Part shown: positions 40,243-49,060 of the stretch, piece after piece
Numbering within the stretch: the stretch's first letter is position 1
How the letters are laid out: each line of letters opens with the position of its first letter
Origin: an uncultured Cycloclasticus sp.
GTDB lineage: Bacteria > Pseudomonadota > Gammaproteobacteria > Methylococcales > Cycloclasticaceae
Direction of reading: 5' to 3'
DNA: 64,000 nucleotides
Assembly (NCBI GenBank): GCA_913060865.1
Contig: CAJXTU010000003.1
Location: 62,001 to 126,000 of the forward strand
The notes under the pieces: model-generated
Told to the model about the DNA's origin: nothing
Databases searched by the model: none
What the model saw: the letters and a program-made list of their open reading frames with translations, nothing else
Position numbers and translations under genes: made by a program

Positions 40243-41346
40243 TCAATCTAATGGGACGTGCTCAACAATTTCAATATCAAAGCCAGCCAAACCTGAATAC
40301 TTAGTTGGCGTCCCAAGTAACTTTAAATTCTTAATACCCAGCTCTGTTAAAATTTGGCAACCAACACCCACTTCTCGCGAATCGACCATCGGTTGTGGTG
40401 CTAGTTTTGACACGCCTTTTTCTTTCAGCTCTTGCTCGTGAATAAACTCAACAATCGATTGATTGTCCTCTTTATTACGAATCAAAATCAACGCACCACG
40501 CCCTTCATCAGCTATTTTTTGCATTGCGCTTGGCAACGGGTAATGATCATTCTCTTTAGCCTGCAACAAATCAGCCAAAGTACTTTTTGCGTTTATTCGC
40601 ACCATTACTGGCTCATCGGTACTTACATCGCCGTAAGTTAGTGCCAAGTGAAGTTTATTGTCTATTTCATCTTGAAACGCATGGAGCCTAAAGTCACCAT
40701 ATTTAGTAGGGTAATCACAGCTACTGACCAATTCGATGGTTTTTTCATTTTGAATACGGTAGTGAATCAAATCGGCAATCGTGCCAATTTTCAACTCATG
40801 CTTTTCAGCAAACATTCTCAAGTCATCTCGACGCGCCATCGTGCCATCGTCATTTAAAATTTCAACAATGACAGCCGCAGGCTCAAAGCCCGCCAAACGT
40901 GCCAAATCACAACCCGCCTCGGTATGGCCTGTCCGGTTTAACACACCACCTGGTTGCGCCATGAGTGGAAAAATATGCCCTGGCTGAACCACATCCGTTG
41001 GTTTCGCATCAGGCTTAACGGCTGCCAAAACAGTTTTTGCCCGATCAGCCGCTGATATACCGGTGGTCACACCTTCTGCCGCTTCTATTGAAACGGTGAA
41101 ATTAGTTGAATACGCTGCTTGGTTGTCATTCACCATTAACGGTAAGCGTAATTGTTGGCAACGCTCACGCGTCAGTGTTAAACAAATTAAACCACGACCA
41201 TAACTCGCCATAAAATTAATATCTTGTGGCCGAACATGCTCTGCAATCATCAGTAAATCGCCTTCATTCTCGCGATCTTCATCATCCATAATGATGACAA
41301 TTTTACCCTGTTTTAGATCATCAATAATTTCTTGAGTGGTATTCAT
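40243..41346 (-). CDS. ribB: 3,4-dihydroxy-2-butanone 4-phosphate synthase with degenerate GTP cyclohydrolase II-like domain
   Basis: The first 200 residues are an intact RibB domain (DDEDRENEGDLLMIAEHV; GHTEAGCDLARLAG), which makes the four-carbon unit of riboflavin from ribulose 5-phosphate. Residues about 205-367 resemble RibA in fold but lack the zinc-binding cysteines and the GDVFGS-type segment; the equivalent region reads RINAKSTLADLLQAK. So the C-terminal half is probably not a GTP cyclohydrolase, a form often annotated ribBA/RibBX. A separate RibA is expected elsewhere. Located between ribE (61 nt) and ribH. Confidence 0.93.
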   Translation of the reverse strand: MNTTQEIIDDLKQGKIVIIMDDEDRENEGDLLMIAEHVRPQDINFMASYGRGLICLTLTRERCQQLRLPLMVNDNQAAYSTNFTVSIEAAEGVTTGISAADRAKTVLAAVKPDAKPTDVVQPGHIFPLMAQPGGVLNRTGHTEAGCDLARLAGFEPAAVIVEILNDDGTMARRDDLRMFAEKHELKIGTIADLIHYRIQNEKTIELVSSCDYPTKYGDFRLHAFQDEIDNKLHLALTYGDVSTDEPVMVRINAKSTLADLLQAKENDHYPLPSAMQKIADEGRGALILIRNKEDNQSIVEFIHEQELKEKGVSKLAPQPMVDSREVGVGCQILTELGIKNLKLLGTPTKYSGLAGFDIEIVEHVPLD

Positions 41347-41407
41347 AAATGCTTTTAGTTCGTTAATGGCGCGTATTGTAGCCGATTCAACCTAGTTACT
41401 TTTCAGA

Positions 41408-42061
41408 TTATTTAACAAAGCCGCTGTTTTCAAGTAACTTTTTGTAATCTACGGATGGTTGATTTTCTGCGCTCCCCATCATCAACCGCTCTAAATAGCG
41501 CGCGATAACGTCCACCTCAAGGTTCACAGAATCGCCCACTTGTCGCTTACCTAGCGTCGTCATTTCGAGTGTATGCGGCACAATATTAACTGAAAACGAC
41601 ACATCATCCACCGTGTTTACCGTTAAGCTAATGCCATCAATACAAATTGAGCCTTTTTGCGCAACGTAACGTGCCAATTCTTTCGGCATACTAAAGCTAA
41701 AACGAATTGACCGCGCATCACTTTTACGTTCAATCACCTGCCCCACTCCATCGACATGGCCACTAACCATATGGCCGCCTAATCGGGTTTGTGCTTGTAG
41801 GGCACATTCCAAGTTAACCGCTGATCCTGCTTTAACATGACCCATCGTAGTAGCAAACAATGTTTCATTTGAAACATCGGCAACAAACTGCCCCTTTGTT
41901 AATTCAATGGCCGTTAAACAAACTCCATTAACGGCAATACTGTCACCCAATTGTGCATCACTTAAATCTAAATTTGCCGTTGCAACGGTTAAACGAACAT
42001 CACCTTGTTGTTGCTCAACACGCTTAATTTCACCTACCGCCTCGATAATTCCAGTAAACAT
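41408..42061 (-). CDS. ribE: Riboflavin synthase, alpha subunit
   Basis: Dismutates two lumazines to riboflavin. The 217 residues are two repeated lumazine-binding barrels; MFTGIIEAVGEI and the repeat IDGISLTVN are characteristic, with GDSIAVNGVCLTA in the first half. Its start is one base after the ribD stop. Confidence 0.97.
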   Translation of the reverse strand: MFTGIIEAVGEIKRVEQQQGDVRLTVATANLDLSDAQLGDSIAVNGVCLTAIELTKGQFVADVSNETLFATTMGHVKAGSAVNLECALQAQTRLGGHMVSGHVDGVGQVIERKSDARSIRFSFSMPKELARYVAQKGSICIDGISLTVNTVDDVSFSVNIVPHTLEMTTLGKRQVGDSVNLEVDVIARYLERLMMGSAENQPSVDYKKLLENSGFVK

Positions 42062-43174
42062 TTATTTCTCTCTTTTGACGTTGTAAGTCAGTTTAATATC
42101 GTCGCCTAACTCATCCATGTTCACGTAAACTAATTGGACTCTATCAGATAATTTTGACACTTGCGGCATTGAAAATGCCCCTCGAGCATCTGACCCTAAT
42201 GCACTAGGCGCCATGTAAATAACCAACTCATCAACGATACCTGTTTGCAGACAAGCACCATTTAATAGGGCACCTGCTTCAATCATCACGCTGTTTATAT
42301 TCTGCAACACTAACCACTCATGCACAGCATACAAATCAACTTGACCCTTACTATCGGCAGCAATCACCTCCACGATACAACCTATAGCTGTTAACGCCTG
42401 AATGGTTTGCTCATTATCGCTACAGGTTAGGATAGTGGTATTAGCATTTTCACCAAAAACTCGTGCATTCAAAGGGGTTTTTAACTGCGAATCTAACACC
42501 ACGATACGCGGTTGCTGCACTAAAAAACCAGTCAAACCATCTCTAGCTGTTAACTGAGGGTCATCCGCAAGGATCGTTCCCACGCCCGTTAACACGATGT
42601 CACTTTCAGCACGTAAGCGATGAACATCCTCGCGCGCAGCCGAGCCGGTTATCCATTGGCTTTCGCCCGACGCCATCGCCGTTTTGCCATCCAAGCTCAT
42701 TGCCACTTTACTAATAACATAGGGCTTACCCGTGGTCATTTTATGGCAGAAAACTTTATTCATCGCTCTTGCTTGCTCTTCTAATAAACCAACGAACACA
42801 TCAACCCCCGCATCACGCAATCGGGCAACACCTTTTCCCGCCACTAAAGGGTTAGGGTCTTGCATGGCGATAACAACACGCGACACACCCGCCTTAACCA
42901 AGGCATCAGCACAAGGCGGTGTTCTTCCATGATGACTGCATGGTTCCAAGGTAACGTAAGCAGTTGAGCCATTAGCCGCGGCACTTGCTTGTTTTAGCGC
43001 ATGCACTTCGGCGTGTGGCTCACCAGCTTTTTTATGCCAACCTTCACCGACAATGTCACTATCATTAACAATAACGCAGCCTACACAAGGGTTGGGTTTA
43101 GCGCTATATTTGCCTTGAGCTGCCAGTTCTAACGCACGGCTCATATAGCGCTGATCATCAGCTGTAAACGTCAT
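42062..43174 (-). CDS. ribD: Bifunctional riboflavin deaminase/reductase RibD
   Basis: Deaminates and then reduces the pyrimidine intermediate of riboflavin synthesis. The 370 residues combine an N-terminal zinc deaminase (HAEVHALKQA; LEPCSHHGRTPPCADAL) and a C-terminal reductase (SKVAMSLDGKTAMASGESQWITG). It follows nrdR by 9 nt. Confidence 0.97.
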   Translation of the reverse strand: MTFTADDQRYMSRALELAAQGKYSAKPNPCVGCVIVNDSDIVGEGWHKKAGEPHAEVHALKQASAAANGSTAYVTLEPCSHHGRTPPCADALVKAGVSRVVIAMQDPNPLVAGKGVARLRDAGVDVFVGLLEEQARAMNKVFCHKMTTGKPYVISKVAMSLDGKTAMASGESQWITGSAAREDVHRLRAESDIVLTGVGTILADDPQLTARDGLTGFLVQQPRIVVLDSQLKTPLNARVFGENANTTILTCSDNEQTIQALTAIGCIVEVIAADSKGQVDLYAVHEWLVLQNINSVMIEAGALLNGACLQTGIVDELVIYMAPSALGSDARGAFSMPQVSKLSDRVQLVYVNMDELGDDIKLTYNVKREK

Positions 43175-43183
43175 AATTGAGTA

Positions 43184-43678
43184 CTATTTCTTACCAACAG
43201 CAGATAACGTGAGCTGTTCGCTTTTATCCTCTTTCTCAAGCGCATCAATCACTTCTCTAAACGCCTTAATATCTTCAAAGCTTTTATACACAGAAGCAAA
43301 ACGAACATAAGCCACGTGATCCAATCGTTCGAGCTCTTCCATCACTAATTCGCCAATTTTCATCGATGGTATTTCGCGTTCGCCTAGCGACAATAAACGC
43401 TTTTTAATGCGGCTCAATGCAGCGTCTATATCTTCACTGTTTACCGGGCGCTTTTCTAAGGCGCGCAATACACCTGCGCTTAACTTTTCTTCCCAAAAAG
43501 GTTCACGCACACCGTCACTTTTTACCACTCTTGGTAAATTAAGCTCTGCGGTTTCAAACGTTGTAAAGCGCTCTTTACAGGCAACGCATTCACGTCGCCG
43601 ACGAACGCTATCCCCTTCACCCGCAAGACGCGAGTCTATAACTCGTGTATCGTTATCACCGCAAAAAGGACATTGCAT
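43184..43678 (-). CDS. nrdR: Transcriptional repressor NrdR
   Basis: ATP/dATP-sensing repressor of ribonucleotide reductase genes. The 164 residues have the N-terminal zinc ribbon ([15 protein letters not shown] and [17 protein letters not shown]) and an ATP-cone. Position between glyA and ribD is conserved in gammaproteobacteria. Confidence 0.97.
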   Translation of the reverse strand: MQCPFCGDNDTRVIDSRLAGEGDSVRRRRECVACKERFTTFETAELNLPRVVKSDGVREPFWEEKLSAGVLRALEKRPVNSEDIDAALSRIKKRLLSLGEREIPSMKIGELVMEELERLDHVAYVRFASVYKSFEDIKAFREVIDALEKEDKSEQLTLSAVGKK

Positions 43679-43689
43679 TAAATTTAGTC

Positions 43690-44946
43690 CTAATCAGCGT
43701 AAACAGGTAAGCGTAAACAAATCGCCAAGACCTTTTCTTTAACCGCTTGTTGAACGCTTGTGTTTTCAATATCATCCAAGATATCGCACATCCAGCCTGC
43801 TAGGTCTTTACTGTCTTGCTCATTGAAACCACGTGTTGTTATCGCTGGCGCACCTAAGCGAATGCCACTCGTTACAAACGGTGATTGCGGGTCATTTGGC
43901 ACCGAGTTTTTATTGGTGGTGATATTTGCCACTTCCAACGCCGCTTCTGCCGCTTTACCGGTTAAACCTTTGTCGATTAAATCTACCAAGAACAAATGGT
44001 TATCTGTACCGCCAGAAACAATGTTGTAACCGCGTGCAATAAACGTGTCCGCCATTGCGCTTGCGTTTACTTTTACTTGTTTTTGGTAGGTTGTAAATTC
44101 AGGTGATAGCGCCTCTTTAAACGCCACTGCTTTAGCCGCAATGACGTGCATGAGTGGGCCACCTTGCGTACCGGGAAACACCATTGAATTTAATTTTTTC
44201 TCAATTTCCGGGTTCGCTTTAGCCAAAATCAAACCGCCACGTGGGCCACGTAATGTTTTATGTGTTGTGGATGTCGTTACATCGGCAATACCAACAGGGC
44301 TTGGGTATTCACCCGCCGCCACTAAACCTGCAACGTGCGCCATATCAACAAACAAATACGCACCAACAGAGTCAGCAATATCACGGAACTTTTGCCAATC
44401 CATCACACGCGAGTAGGCAGAGAAGCCTGCCACAATCATTTTTGGTTTATGTTCGTTTGCTAAGGCTTGGATTTCTTCGTAATCCACTTCACCCGTTGCT
44501 TCATTCAAACCGTATTGAACGGCATTAAAAATTTTGCCCGAGAAGTTCACTTTTGCGCCATGGGTTAAATGTCCACCGTGCGCTAAGCTCATGCCTAAAA
44601 TCGTATCGCCTGCTTGTAACAAGGCAAAATAAACCGCTGCATTAGCTTGTGAACCCGCATGTGGTTGCACATTGGCATAATCTGCACCAAACAATTCTTT
44701 AACGCGATCAATGGCCAACTGTTCAGCAATATCCACATATTCACAACCGCCGTAATAGCGTTTGCCGGGATAACCTTCTGCATACTTATTGGTTAGCATG
44801 GAGCCTTGTGCCTGCATAACACGAGGGCTAGCATAGTTTTCAGATGCGATTAACTCAATATGATCTTCTTGGCGTTGCTCTTCTTGCTTAATAGACGCCC
44901 AAAGTTCGTCATCAAATCCTTCAATGGTCATGCTTTTTGTATACAT
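43690..44946 (-). CDS. glyA: Serine hydroxymethyltransferase
   Basis: PLP enzyme making glycine and methylene-tetrahydrofolate from serine. The 418 residues contain the PLP-lysine motif [16 protein letters not shown], the N-terminal [13 protein letters not shown], and [19 protein letters not shown]. First gene of the glyA-nrdR-rib operon; the 432-nt upstream region is occupied by a repeat and the divergent ettA promoter. Confidence 0.98.
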   Translation of the reverse strand: MYTKSMTIEGFDDELWASIKQEEQRQEDHIELIASENYASPRVMQAQGSMLTNKYAEGYPGKRYYGGCEYVDIAEQLAIDRVKELFGADYANVQPHAGSQANAAVYFALLQAGDTILGMSLAHGGHLTHGAKVNFSGKIFNAVQYGLNEATGEVDYEEIQALANEHKPKMIVAGFSAYSRVMDWQKFRDIADSVGAYLFVDMAHVAGLVAAGEYPSPVGIADVTTSTTHKTLRGPRGGLILAKANPEIEKKLNSMVFPGTQGGPLMHVIAAKAVAFKEALSPEFTTYQKQVKVNASAMADTFIARGYNIVSGGTDNHLFLVDLIDKGLTGKAAEAALEVANITTNKNSVPNDPQSPFVTSGIRLGAPAITTRGFNEQDSKDLAGWMCDILDDIENTSVQQAVKEKVLAICLRLPVYAD

Positions 44947-45072
44947 TACGTTGCCTCGTGCTTTTATATAGGTGGTGGATTAATTTAAGACTGGCGATTT
45001 TACATCATCTAGTGCCTAACACGCCAGAAAAGCATTCAAAAACACAAGAAGCGACTTTTAACCTTCCCTTTA

Positions 45073-45290
45073 TCGCGCTTTGAATTTATATTTTTTTGGA
45101 ATAGTGTGCGCGTTGTCTGAGCATAGCGAGTTTAGCGCACGCCCAAAAAAATATAAATTCACGCGATTTGGGTGCCTTTTTCTTTGGTTCGTTTTTAGTC
45201 TCGCTTTGCGGTTGGCTCTTGAACCGCTTAGTGAGACTTATGCCTTAGGTGCTTTTGGGCATACAAAAGAAATGAACGCCCTTGCTGCAG
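45073..45290. repeat. Multi-hairpin palindromic element between glyA and ettA
   Basis: Three hairpins stand side by side. Arm 1: TGAATTTATATTTTTTTGG (45081-45099) pairs perfectly over 19 bp with 45143-45161, extended by TCGCG/CGCGA outside and GTGCGC/GCGCAC inside. Arm 2: AGTCTCGCTTTGCGGTT (45197-45213) pairs with 45222-45238 with three mismatches. Arm 3: TATGCC...GGGCATA (45239-45263). An outer GTTCGTTTT / AAATGAAC pair may enclose arms 2 and 3. It resembles interspersed palindromic repeats of marine gammaproteobacteria; a short open frame across it is not a gene. Confidence 0.75.
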
Positions 45291-45378
45291 CAAAAAACAT
45301 ATCTTGTTAATTCAGCTTTAAAAAAGCTTCCCACTCGGTAATACTAAGCAGCTTATTTATAACAATATCAGCACAACA

Positions 45379-47046
45379 ATGGCCCAATACATCTGCACCA
45401 TGAACGGCGTTAGCAAAATCGTTCCCCCAAAGCGAAAAATTCTTACTGACATTTACTTATCTTTTTACCCCGGCGCAAAAATTGGCGTGTTGGGTTTAAA
45501 CGGTTCAGGTAAATCGACCTTACTAAAAATAATGGCCGGATTAGATACCGACATAGATGGCGAAGCACGCCCACAAACGGGTATTAAAATTGGCTACCTA
45601 TCTCAAGAACCCGAGCTAGATGAAAGCAAAGACGTACGCGGCAACATAGAAGAAGCCCTTGGCGATTTAACCGACGCCCAAGCTCAATTAGATGCCGTGT
45701 ATGCCGCTTACGCAGAACCCGATGCAGACTTTGATGCACTCGCTGCAAAACAAGCCGAGCTAGAAAACATACTGCAAGCGGGTGATGGCCACGACACTGA
45801 TCGCACCATGGAAATAGCCGCCGATGCCCTTCGCCTACCCCCTTGGGATGCAGACGTCAGCAAACTATCCGGTGGTGAAAAACGCCGCGTTGCGCTGTGT
45901 AAATTACTGCTCTCAAAACCCGATATGTTGCTGCTAGATGAACCGACCAACCACTTGGATGCAGAATCCGTTGCATGGTTAGAGCGCTTCTTACACGACT
46001 TTACCGGCACCGTGGTTGCCGTAACGCATGATCGGTACTTTTTAGATAACGTCGCCGGTTGGATTTTAGAACTCGATCGCGGACGAGGTATTCCGTGGGA
46101 AGGCAATTATTCATCGTGGTTAGAACAAAAAGACGCGCGTTTAGAGCAAGAACAAAAAGCCGAAGCATCACAGCAACGTTCCATTAAAAAAGAGCTGGAA
46201 TGGGTACGCTCGAACCCCAAAGGCCGCCATGCTAAAAGCAAAGCGCGAATGGCACGGTTCGATGAACTGCAATCCAAAGACTTCCAAAAGCGCAGCGAAA
46301 CCCAAGAAATTTATATTCCACCCGGCCCTCGCTTGGGTGACTCGGTAATAGAAGCCGTTAACGTCAGCAAATCCTTTGGTGACCGCGTGTTGTTCGACAA
46401 CCTAAATTTCAACCTGCCACAAGGCGGCATCGTCGGCATTATTGGAGCCAACGGCGCGGGTAAATCTACCCTATTCAAAATGATGGGCGGCTTAGAAGAA
46501 CCCAGTGGCGGTAACATTAAAATAGGCGAAACAGTAAAGCTCGCCTACGTAGACCAGTCACGCGATGGCCTAGACGATAACAAAACCGTGTTCGAAGAAA
46601 TTTCAGAAGGCAACGATGTAATAACCGTCGGCACCTACGAAACCCCATCGCGCGCTTACGTGGGCCGCTTTAACTTTAAAGGCTCCGACCAACAAAAGCG
46701 CATGGGCGACCTATCCGGTGGTGAACGTAACCGCGTGCATTTAGCCAAAGTGCTTAAAGAAGGCGGCAACGTTTTACTGCTAGATGAACCAACCAATGAC
46801 TTAGACATTGAAACCCTACGCGCATTAGAAGAAGCCCTACTCAGCTTCCCCGGTTGCGCTGTCGTTATCTCGCATGACCGCTGGTTCCTAGACAGAATCG
46901 CCACCCACATGCTCGCCTTTGAAGGCGACAGTAATGTGGTATGGTTTGAAGGTAACTATGAAGACTATGAAGCTGATTTAAAACGCAGACTAGGCGCAGA
47001 AGCAGATCAACCCCGACGGCTTAAGTATAAAAAATTGGCTGGGTAG
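45379..47046 (+). CDS. ettA: Energy-dependent translational throttle protein EttA
   Basis: ABC-F ATPase that binds the ribosomal E site and regulates the first elongation step with energy status. The 555 residues contain two ABC cassettes ([58 protein letters not shown]) joined by the Arg/Lys-rich linker ([23 protein letters not shown]), and the EttA-specific N-terminus [18 protein letters not shown]. The last 28 codons and the following DNA are repeated twice downstream (47482 and 52763). Confidence 0.97.
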   Translation: MAQYICTMNGVSKIVPPKRKILTDIYLSFYPGAKIGVLGLNGSGKSTLLKIMAGLDTDIDGEARPQTGIKIGYLSQEPELDESKDVRGNIEEALGDLTDAQAQLDAVYAAYAEPDADFDALAAKQAELENILQAGDGHDTDRTMEIAADALRLPPWDADVSKLSGGEKRRVALCKLLLSKPDMLLLDEPTNHLDAESVAWLERFLHDFTGTVVAVTHDRYFLDNVAGWILELDRGRGIPWEGNYSSWLEQKDARLEQEQKAEASQQRSIKKELEWVRSNPKGRHAKSKARMARFDELQSKDFQKRSETQEIYIPPGPRLGDSVIEAVNVSKSFGDRVLFDNLNFNLPQGGIVGIIGANGAGKSTLFKMMGGLEEPSGGNIKIGETVKLAYVDQSRDGLDDNKTVFEEISEGNDVITVGTYETPSRAYVGRFNFKGSDQQKRMGDLSGGERNRVHLAKVLKEGGNVLLLDEPTNDLDIETLRALEEALLSFPGCAVVISHDRWFLDRIATHMLAFEGDSNVVWFEGNYEDYEADLKRRLGAEADQPRRLKYKKLAG

Positions 47047-47090
47047 AAAATTTACTCATGGGGCTACTAAATACCAATCTGACTGGCCCT
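46958..47090 (+). repeat. ettA-tail repeat, copy 1 (resident)
   Basis: The native ettA 3' end, coding [16 protein letters not shown] onward, plus about 45 nt past the stop (ACTCATGGGGCT...). Reference for two downstream copies. Similarity continues beyond the stop codon, so the duplicated unit is DNA, not just a protein motif. Confidence 0.75.
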
Positions 47091-47131
47091 ATGATTTCAC
47101 ATCATAAACGCAACTAAAAAAAGGACCATTA

Positions 47132-47482
47132 ATGCTCAACTCATCCAAAAGCCGTCAAATAATCTATGCTTTATTTGCTTTAGCGGGCGTCACGTTAACA
47201 TCGTACTTTAATATCCAATATATGCTTGAACAGGGTGGGTTTTCACTTACTCATTTTATTCATCAGGCCTATATTAACAATGCCTCAAGCTCTTTAACCA
47301 ATGATGTGCTAGTTATATGGGCCGCTTTTATTGTTTGGTCATTTGTTGAAGCTCGCCGCCTCTCAATGGCTCGGTGGTGGGTTTATATCCTACTTACAGC
47401 TACCGTTGCGGTCGCTTTTGCAGTGCCCGTTTTTCTATTAATGCGAGAGCGACGCTTAGCAGAGATAAATACCGATTCATAA
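47132..47482 (+). CDS. DUF2834 membrane protein
   Basis: A 116-residue protein with three predicted membrane helices (about residues 9-27, 57-72 and 82-103). The segment VIWAAFIVWSFVEARRLSMARWWVY and the ending FLLMRERRLA match the DUF2834 family. No function is known. It lies between ettA and the first displaced ettA tail, and its stop overlaps the ATG of that tail fragment (TAATG). Confidence 0.8.
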   Translation: MLNSSKSRQIIYALFALAGVTLTSYFNIQYMLEQGGFSLTHFIHQAYINNASSSLTNDVLVIWAAFIVWSFVEARRLSMARWWVYILLTATVAVAFAVPVFLLMRERRLAEINTDS

Positions 47483-47574
47483 TGAAAGAAGACTACGAGG
47501 CTGATTTAAAACGCAAACTAGACGCAGAAACAGATCAACCACGACAGCTTAAATATAAAAAGTTGGCAGGATAG
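47482..47574 (+). pseudogene. ettA C-terminal fragment (ettA-tail repeat, copy 2)
   Basis: A 30-codon open frame that repeats the end of EttA (EADLKRKLDAETDQP... KYKKLAG) with a few replacements, and stops at the equivalent codon. Similarity to the ettA downstream DNA continues to about 47617. It begins at an ATG overlapping the DUF2834 stop, so it could be translated, but it is best read as a duplicated gene end. Confidence 0.7.
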
Positions 47575-47700
47575 GAAGGGTTAACGCATGGAGTTGCGCA
47601 ATATCAAGTTGGCGGTGACAAATGAATTATTTGCACCCTTCCCCCTGCCGCTTGCAATTCATTTAGACTAAGTGCCTTTATAATGCGGCACAAAAACACC
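47575..47700. repeat. Small palindromes after the second ettA tail
   Basis: AAATGAATT (47620-47628) pairs with AATTCATTT (47656-47664), and GTGCC (47672) with GGCAC (47687). They lie just before a fragment of a REP-associated transposase and may be remnants of REP-type sequences. No gene is seen. Confidence 0.4.
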
Positions 47701-47707
47701 ACGTTAA

Positions 47708-47819
47708 GATTCATGCTTACGTATTGATGACGAATCATGTTCACTTACTAATGTCTCCAGTGAAATAGATTCAATTAGCTTAGTCATACAGCCTATTGGT
47801 AGCATTATGCTCCGATAAA
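47708..47819 (+). pseudogene. Remnant of a REP-associated tyrosine transposase (Y1/HUH family)
   Basis: Conceptual translation gives IHAYVLMTNHVHLLMSPV, the unmistakable HUH-motif segment of RAYT/Y1 transposases (typical YVLMTNHVHLL), then, after a one-base frameshift near 47767, DSISLVIQPIGS, equivalent to the next conserved block (SxxMQxxGRRY). Both ends are missing and stops interrupt it. Confidence 0.7.
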
Positions 47820-47868
47820 AACCCTATCACCTAATTTAAAGCGTATAGTCTCTAGTTTAAGGGATTCA

Positions 47869-48522
47869 ATGACTGCGCAAAAAGCAGAACCTCAGGCATC
47901 ACAGCCGTCTATTATTTCATTTTTAAAAGATCTTGCTAATTTATGCTCACTGGCAGGATTAGCTTGCACAATATTAGCTATTTATTTCAGTATTATTGGT
48001 GTTTTCTACGCCGCGATGATTGGCATGGTTTGGGCCGTTGCATTCGACTGGGCAGATGGGTTGGTTGCTCGCAGTATGAAGGGAAGAACCAGTCAACAAG
48101 GTTTTTTTGGTGGGCAACTTGATTCATTGATTGATATTGTTAACTATGGTGTTTCACCTGCGATTCTTCTGTTGAGTTATGGGAAGTTCGATCCTATATT
48201 TTTACCGGGTGCCTTTATTATTGTTAGCGCCAGCGCGATTAGATTAAGTTATTTCAATACATATGGCCTTTCAGGTGGCTCAAAATACACAGGCATGGCG
48301 CTTGATAACAATAATCTAATTCTTGTATTTATATTTTTGTTTGAATCTGTTTTTAGCGTAGGTGCGTTTTCAATCATTTTGTATCTTTGCAGTATAGGGC
48401 TTGCGGCTTTGAATGTGTCGCAACTAAAAACACCAAAATTGTCTGGTAATCCAGTACACGTTTATTTTCTTATTTTTTACACTCTTGGTATTAGTGCTAT
48501 CTATAGTTGGAAGCTTTTGTAG
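47869..48522 (+). CDS. CDP-alcohol phosphatidyltransferase family protein
   Basis: Membrane enzyme moving a phospho-alcohol from CDP to another alcohol. The 217 residues carry the full catalytic signature: Asp60-x2-Asp63-Gly64-x2-Ala67-Arg68, then Gly81-x3-Asp85-x3-Asp89 (FDWADGLVARS; GGQLDSLID), and about six membrane helices. The region VNYGVSPAILLL and ASAIRLSYFNTYG resemble phosphatidylserine synthase-type members, but the substrate is open. The cytidylyltransferase gene follows after 52 nt, suggesting that the pair makes and uses a CDP-alcohol. AAGGGA precedes the ATG. Confidence 0.85.
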   Translation: MTAQKAEPQASQPSIISFLKDLANLCSLAGLACTILAIYFSIIGVFYAAMIGMVWAVAFDWADGLVARSMKGRTSQQGFFGGQLDSLIDIVNYGVSPAILLLSYGKFDPIFLPGAFIIVSASAIRLSYFNTYGLSGGSKYTGMALDNNNLILVFIFLFESVFSVGAFSIILYLCSIGLAALNVSQLKTPKLSGNPVHVYFLIFYTLGISAIYSWKLL

Positions 48523-48574
48523 GGATTCTAGTGCGTGTAAAAACAAATTCACTAAAGAAGGTCTAAATTACATA

Positions 48575-49018
48575 ATGATTGTTTATACGGTAGGAACTTT
48601 TGATTTATTACATGTTGGGCACCTCGCATTGCTTGAGTATTGTGCCACGCTGGGTGATACCGTTGCCGTTGGTGTTGCTTCTGATGAGGTTGTCAAATTG
48701 TACAAACCTAATATTCCTGTTATTCCGCTGGAGCAACGTATTGAAATGCTTCAAGCACTTCGCTGTGTGAATATTGTTCTGCCATATTATGAGTTGGATT
48801 ACATTTCCGTTTGTCAGGCAGTTAAGGCAGATATTTTTGTGATTGGCGAAGATTGGGGGAGAAAGCCACATAATGTTGGTGTGGAAAATCATCTTAATGA
48901 TCAAGGTAAGAAAACGATACAAATTAAATATAATCCACGAACGTCGTCCACCCAAATAAAAAAAGATGTCTTCACTCAATTTCAAAGCAGCAAACTTATA
49001 GAGCAAATAGTTGTATAG
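48575..49018 (+). CDS. Cytidylyltransferase-like protein (TagD/glycerol-3-phosphate cytidylyltransferase family)
   Basis: A 147-residue nucleotidyltransferase with GTFDLLHVGH (HxGH at residues 13-16), GVASDEVVKLYK, RIEMLQALRCVN and a C-terminal NPRTSSTQIKKD, equivalent to the family's RTxGxSTT site. Such enzymes couple CTP to glycerol-3-phosphate, phosphoethanolamine or phosphocholine. The ATG at 48575 is chosen over an earlier start at 48485 because the fold begins there and AGAAGG lies upstream. Partner of the preceding phosphotransferase. Confidence 0.85.
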   Translation: MIVYTVGTFDLLHVGHLALLEYCATLGDTVAVGVASDEVVKLYKPNIPVIPLEQRIEMLQALRCVNIVLPYYELDYISVCQAVKADIFVIGEDWGRKPHNVGVENHLNDQGKKTIQIKYNPRTSSTQIKKDVFTQFQSSKLIEQIVV

Positions 49019-49060
49019 GCTTAGATAAAAAACAAGCGTAACCGGGATTGTTAACTCATA

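Noticed and set aside
41347-41407. FMN riboswitch upstream of ribBA
   Set aside because: The gap is only 61 nt and has none of the conserved RFN stems.
45080-45310. 76-codon open frame between glyA and ettA
   Set aside because: It runs through the palindromic repeat; composition follows the hairpins and no ribosome-binding site is present.
48485-48574. Earlier start for the cytidylyltransferase gene
   Set aside because: It would overlap the phosphotransferase gene and add residues with no family match; the nucleotide-binding strand begins right after the ATG at 48575.
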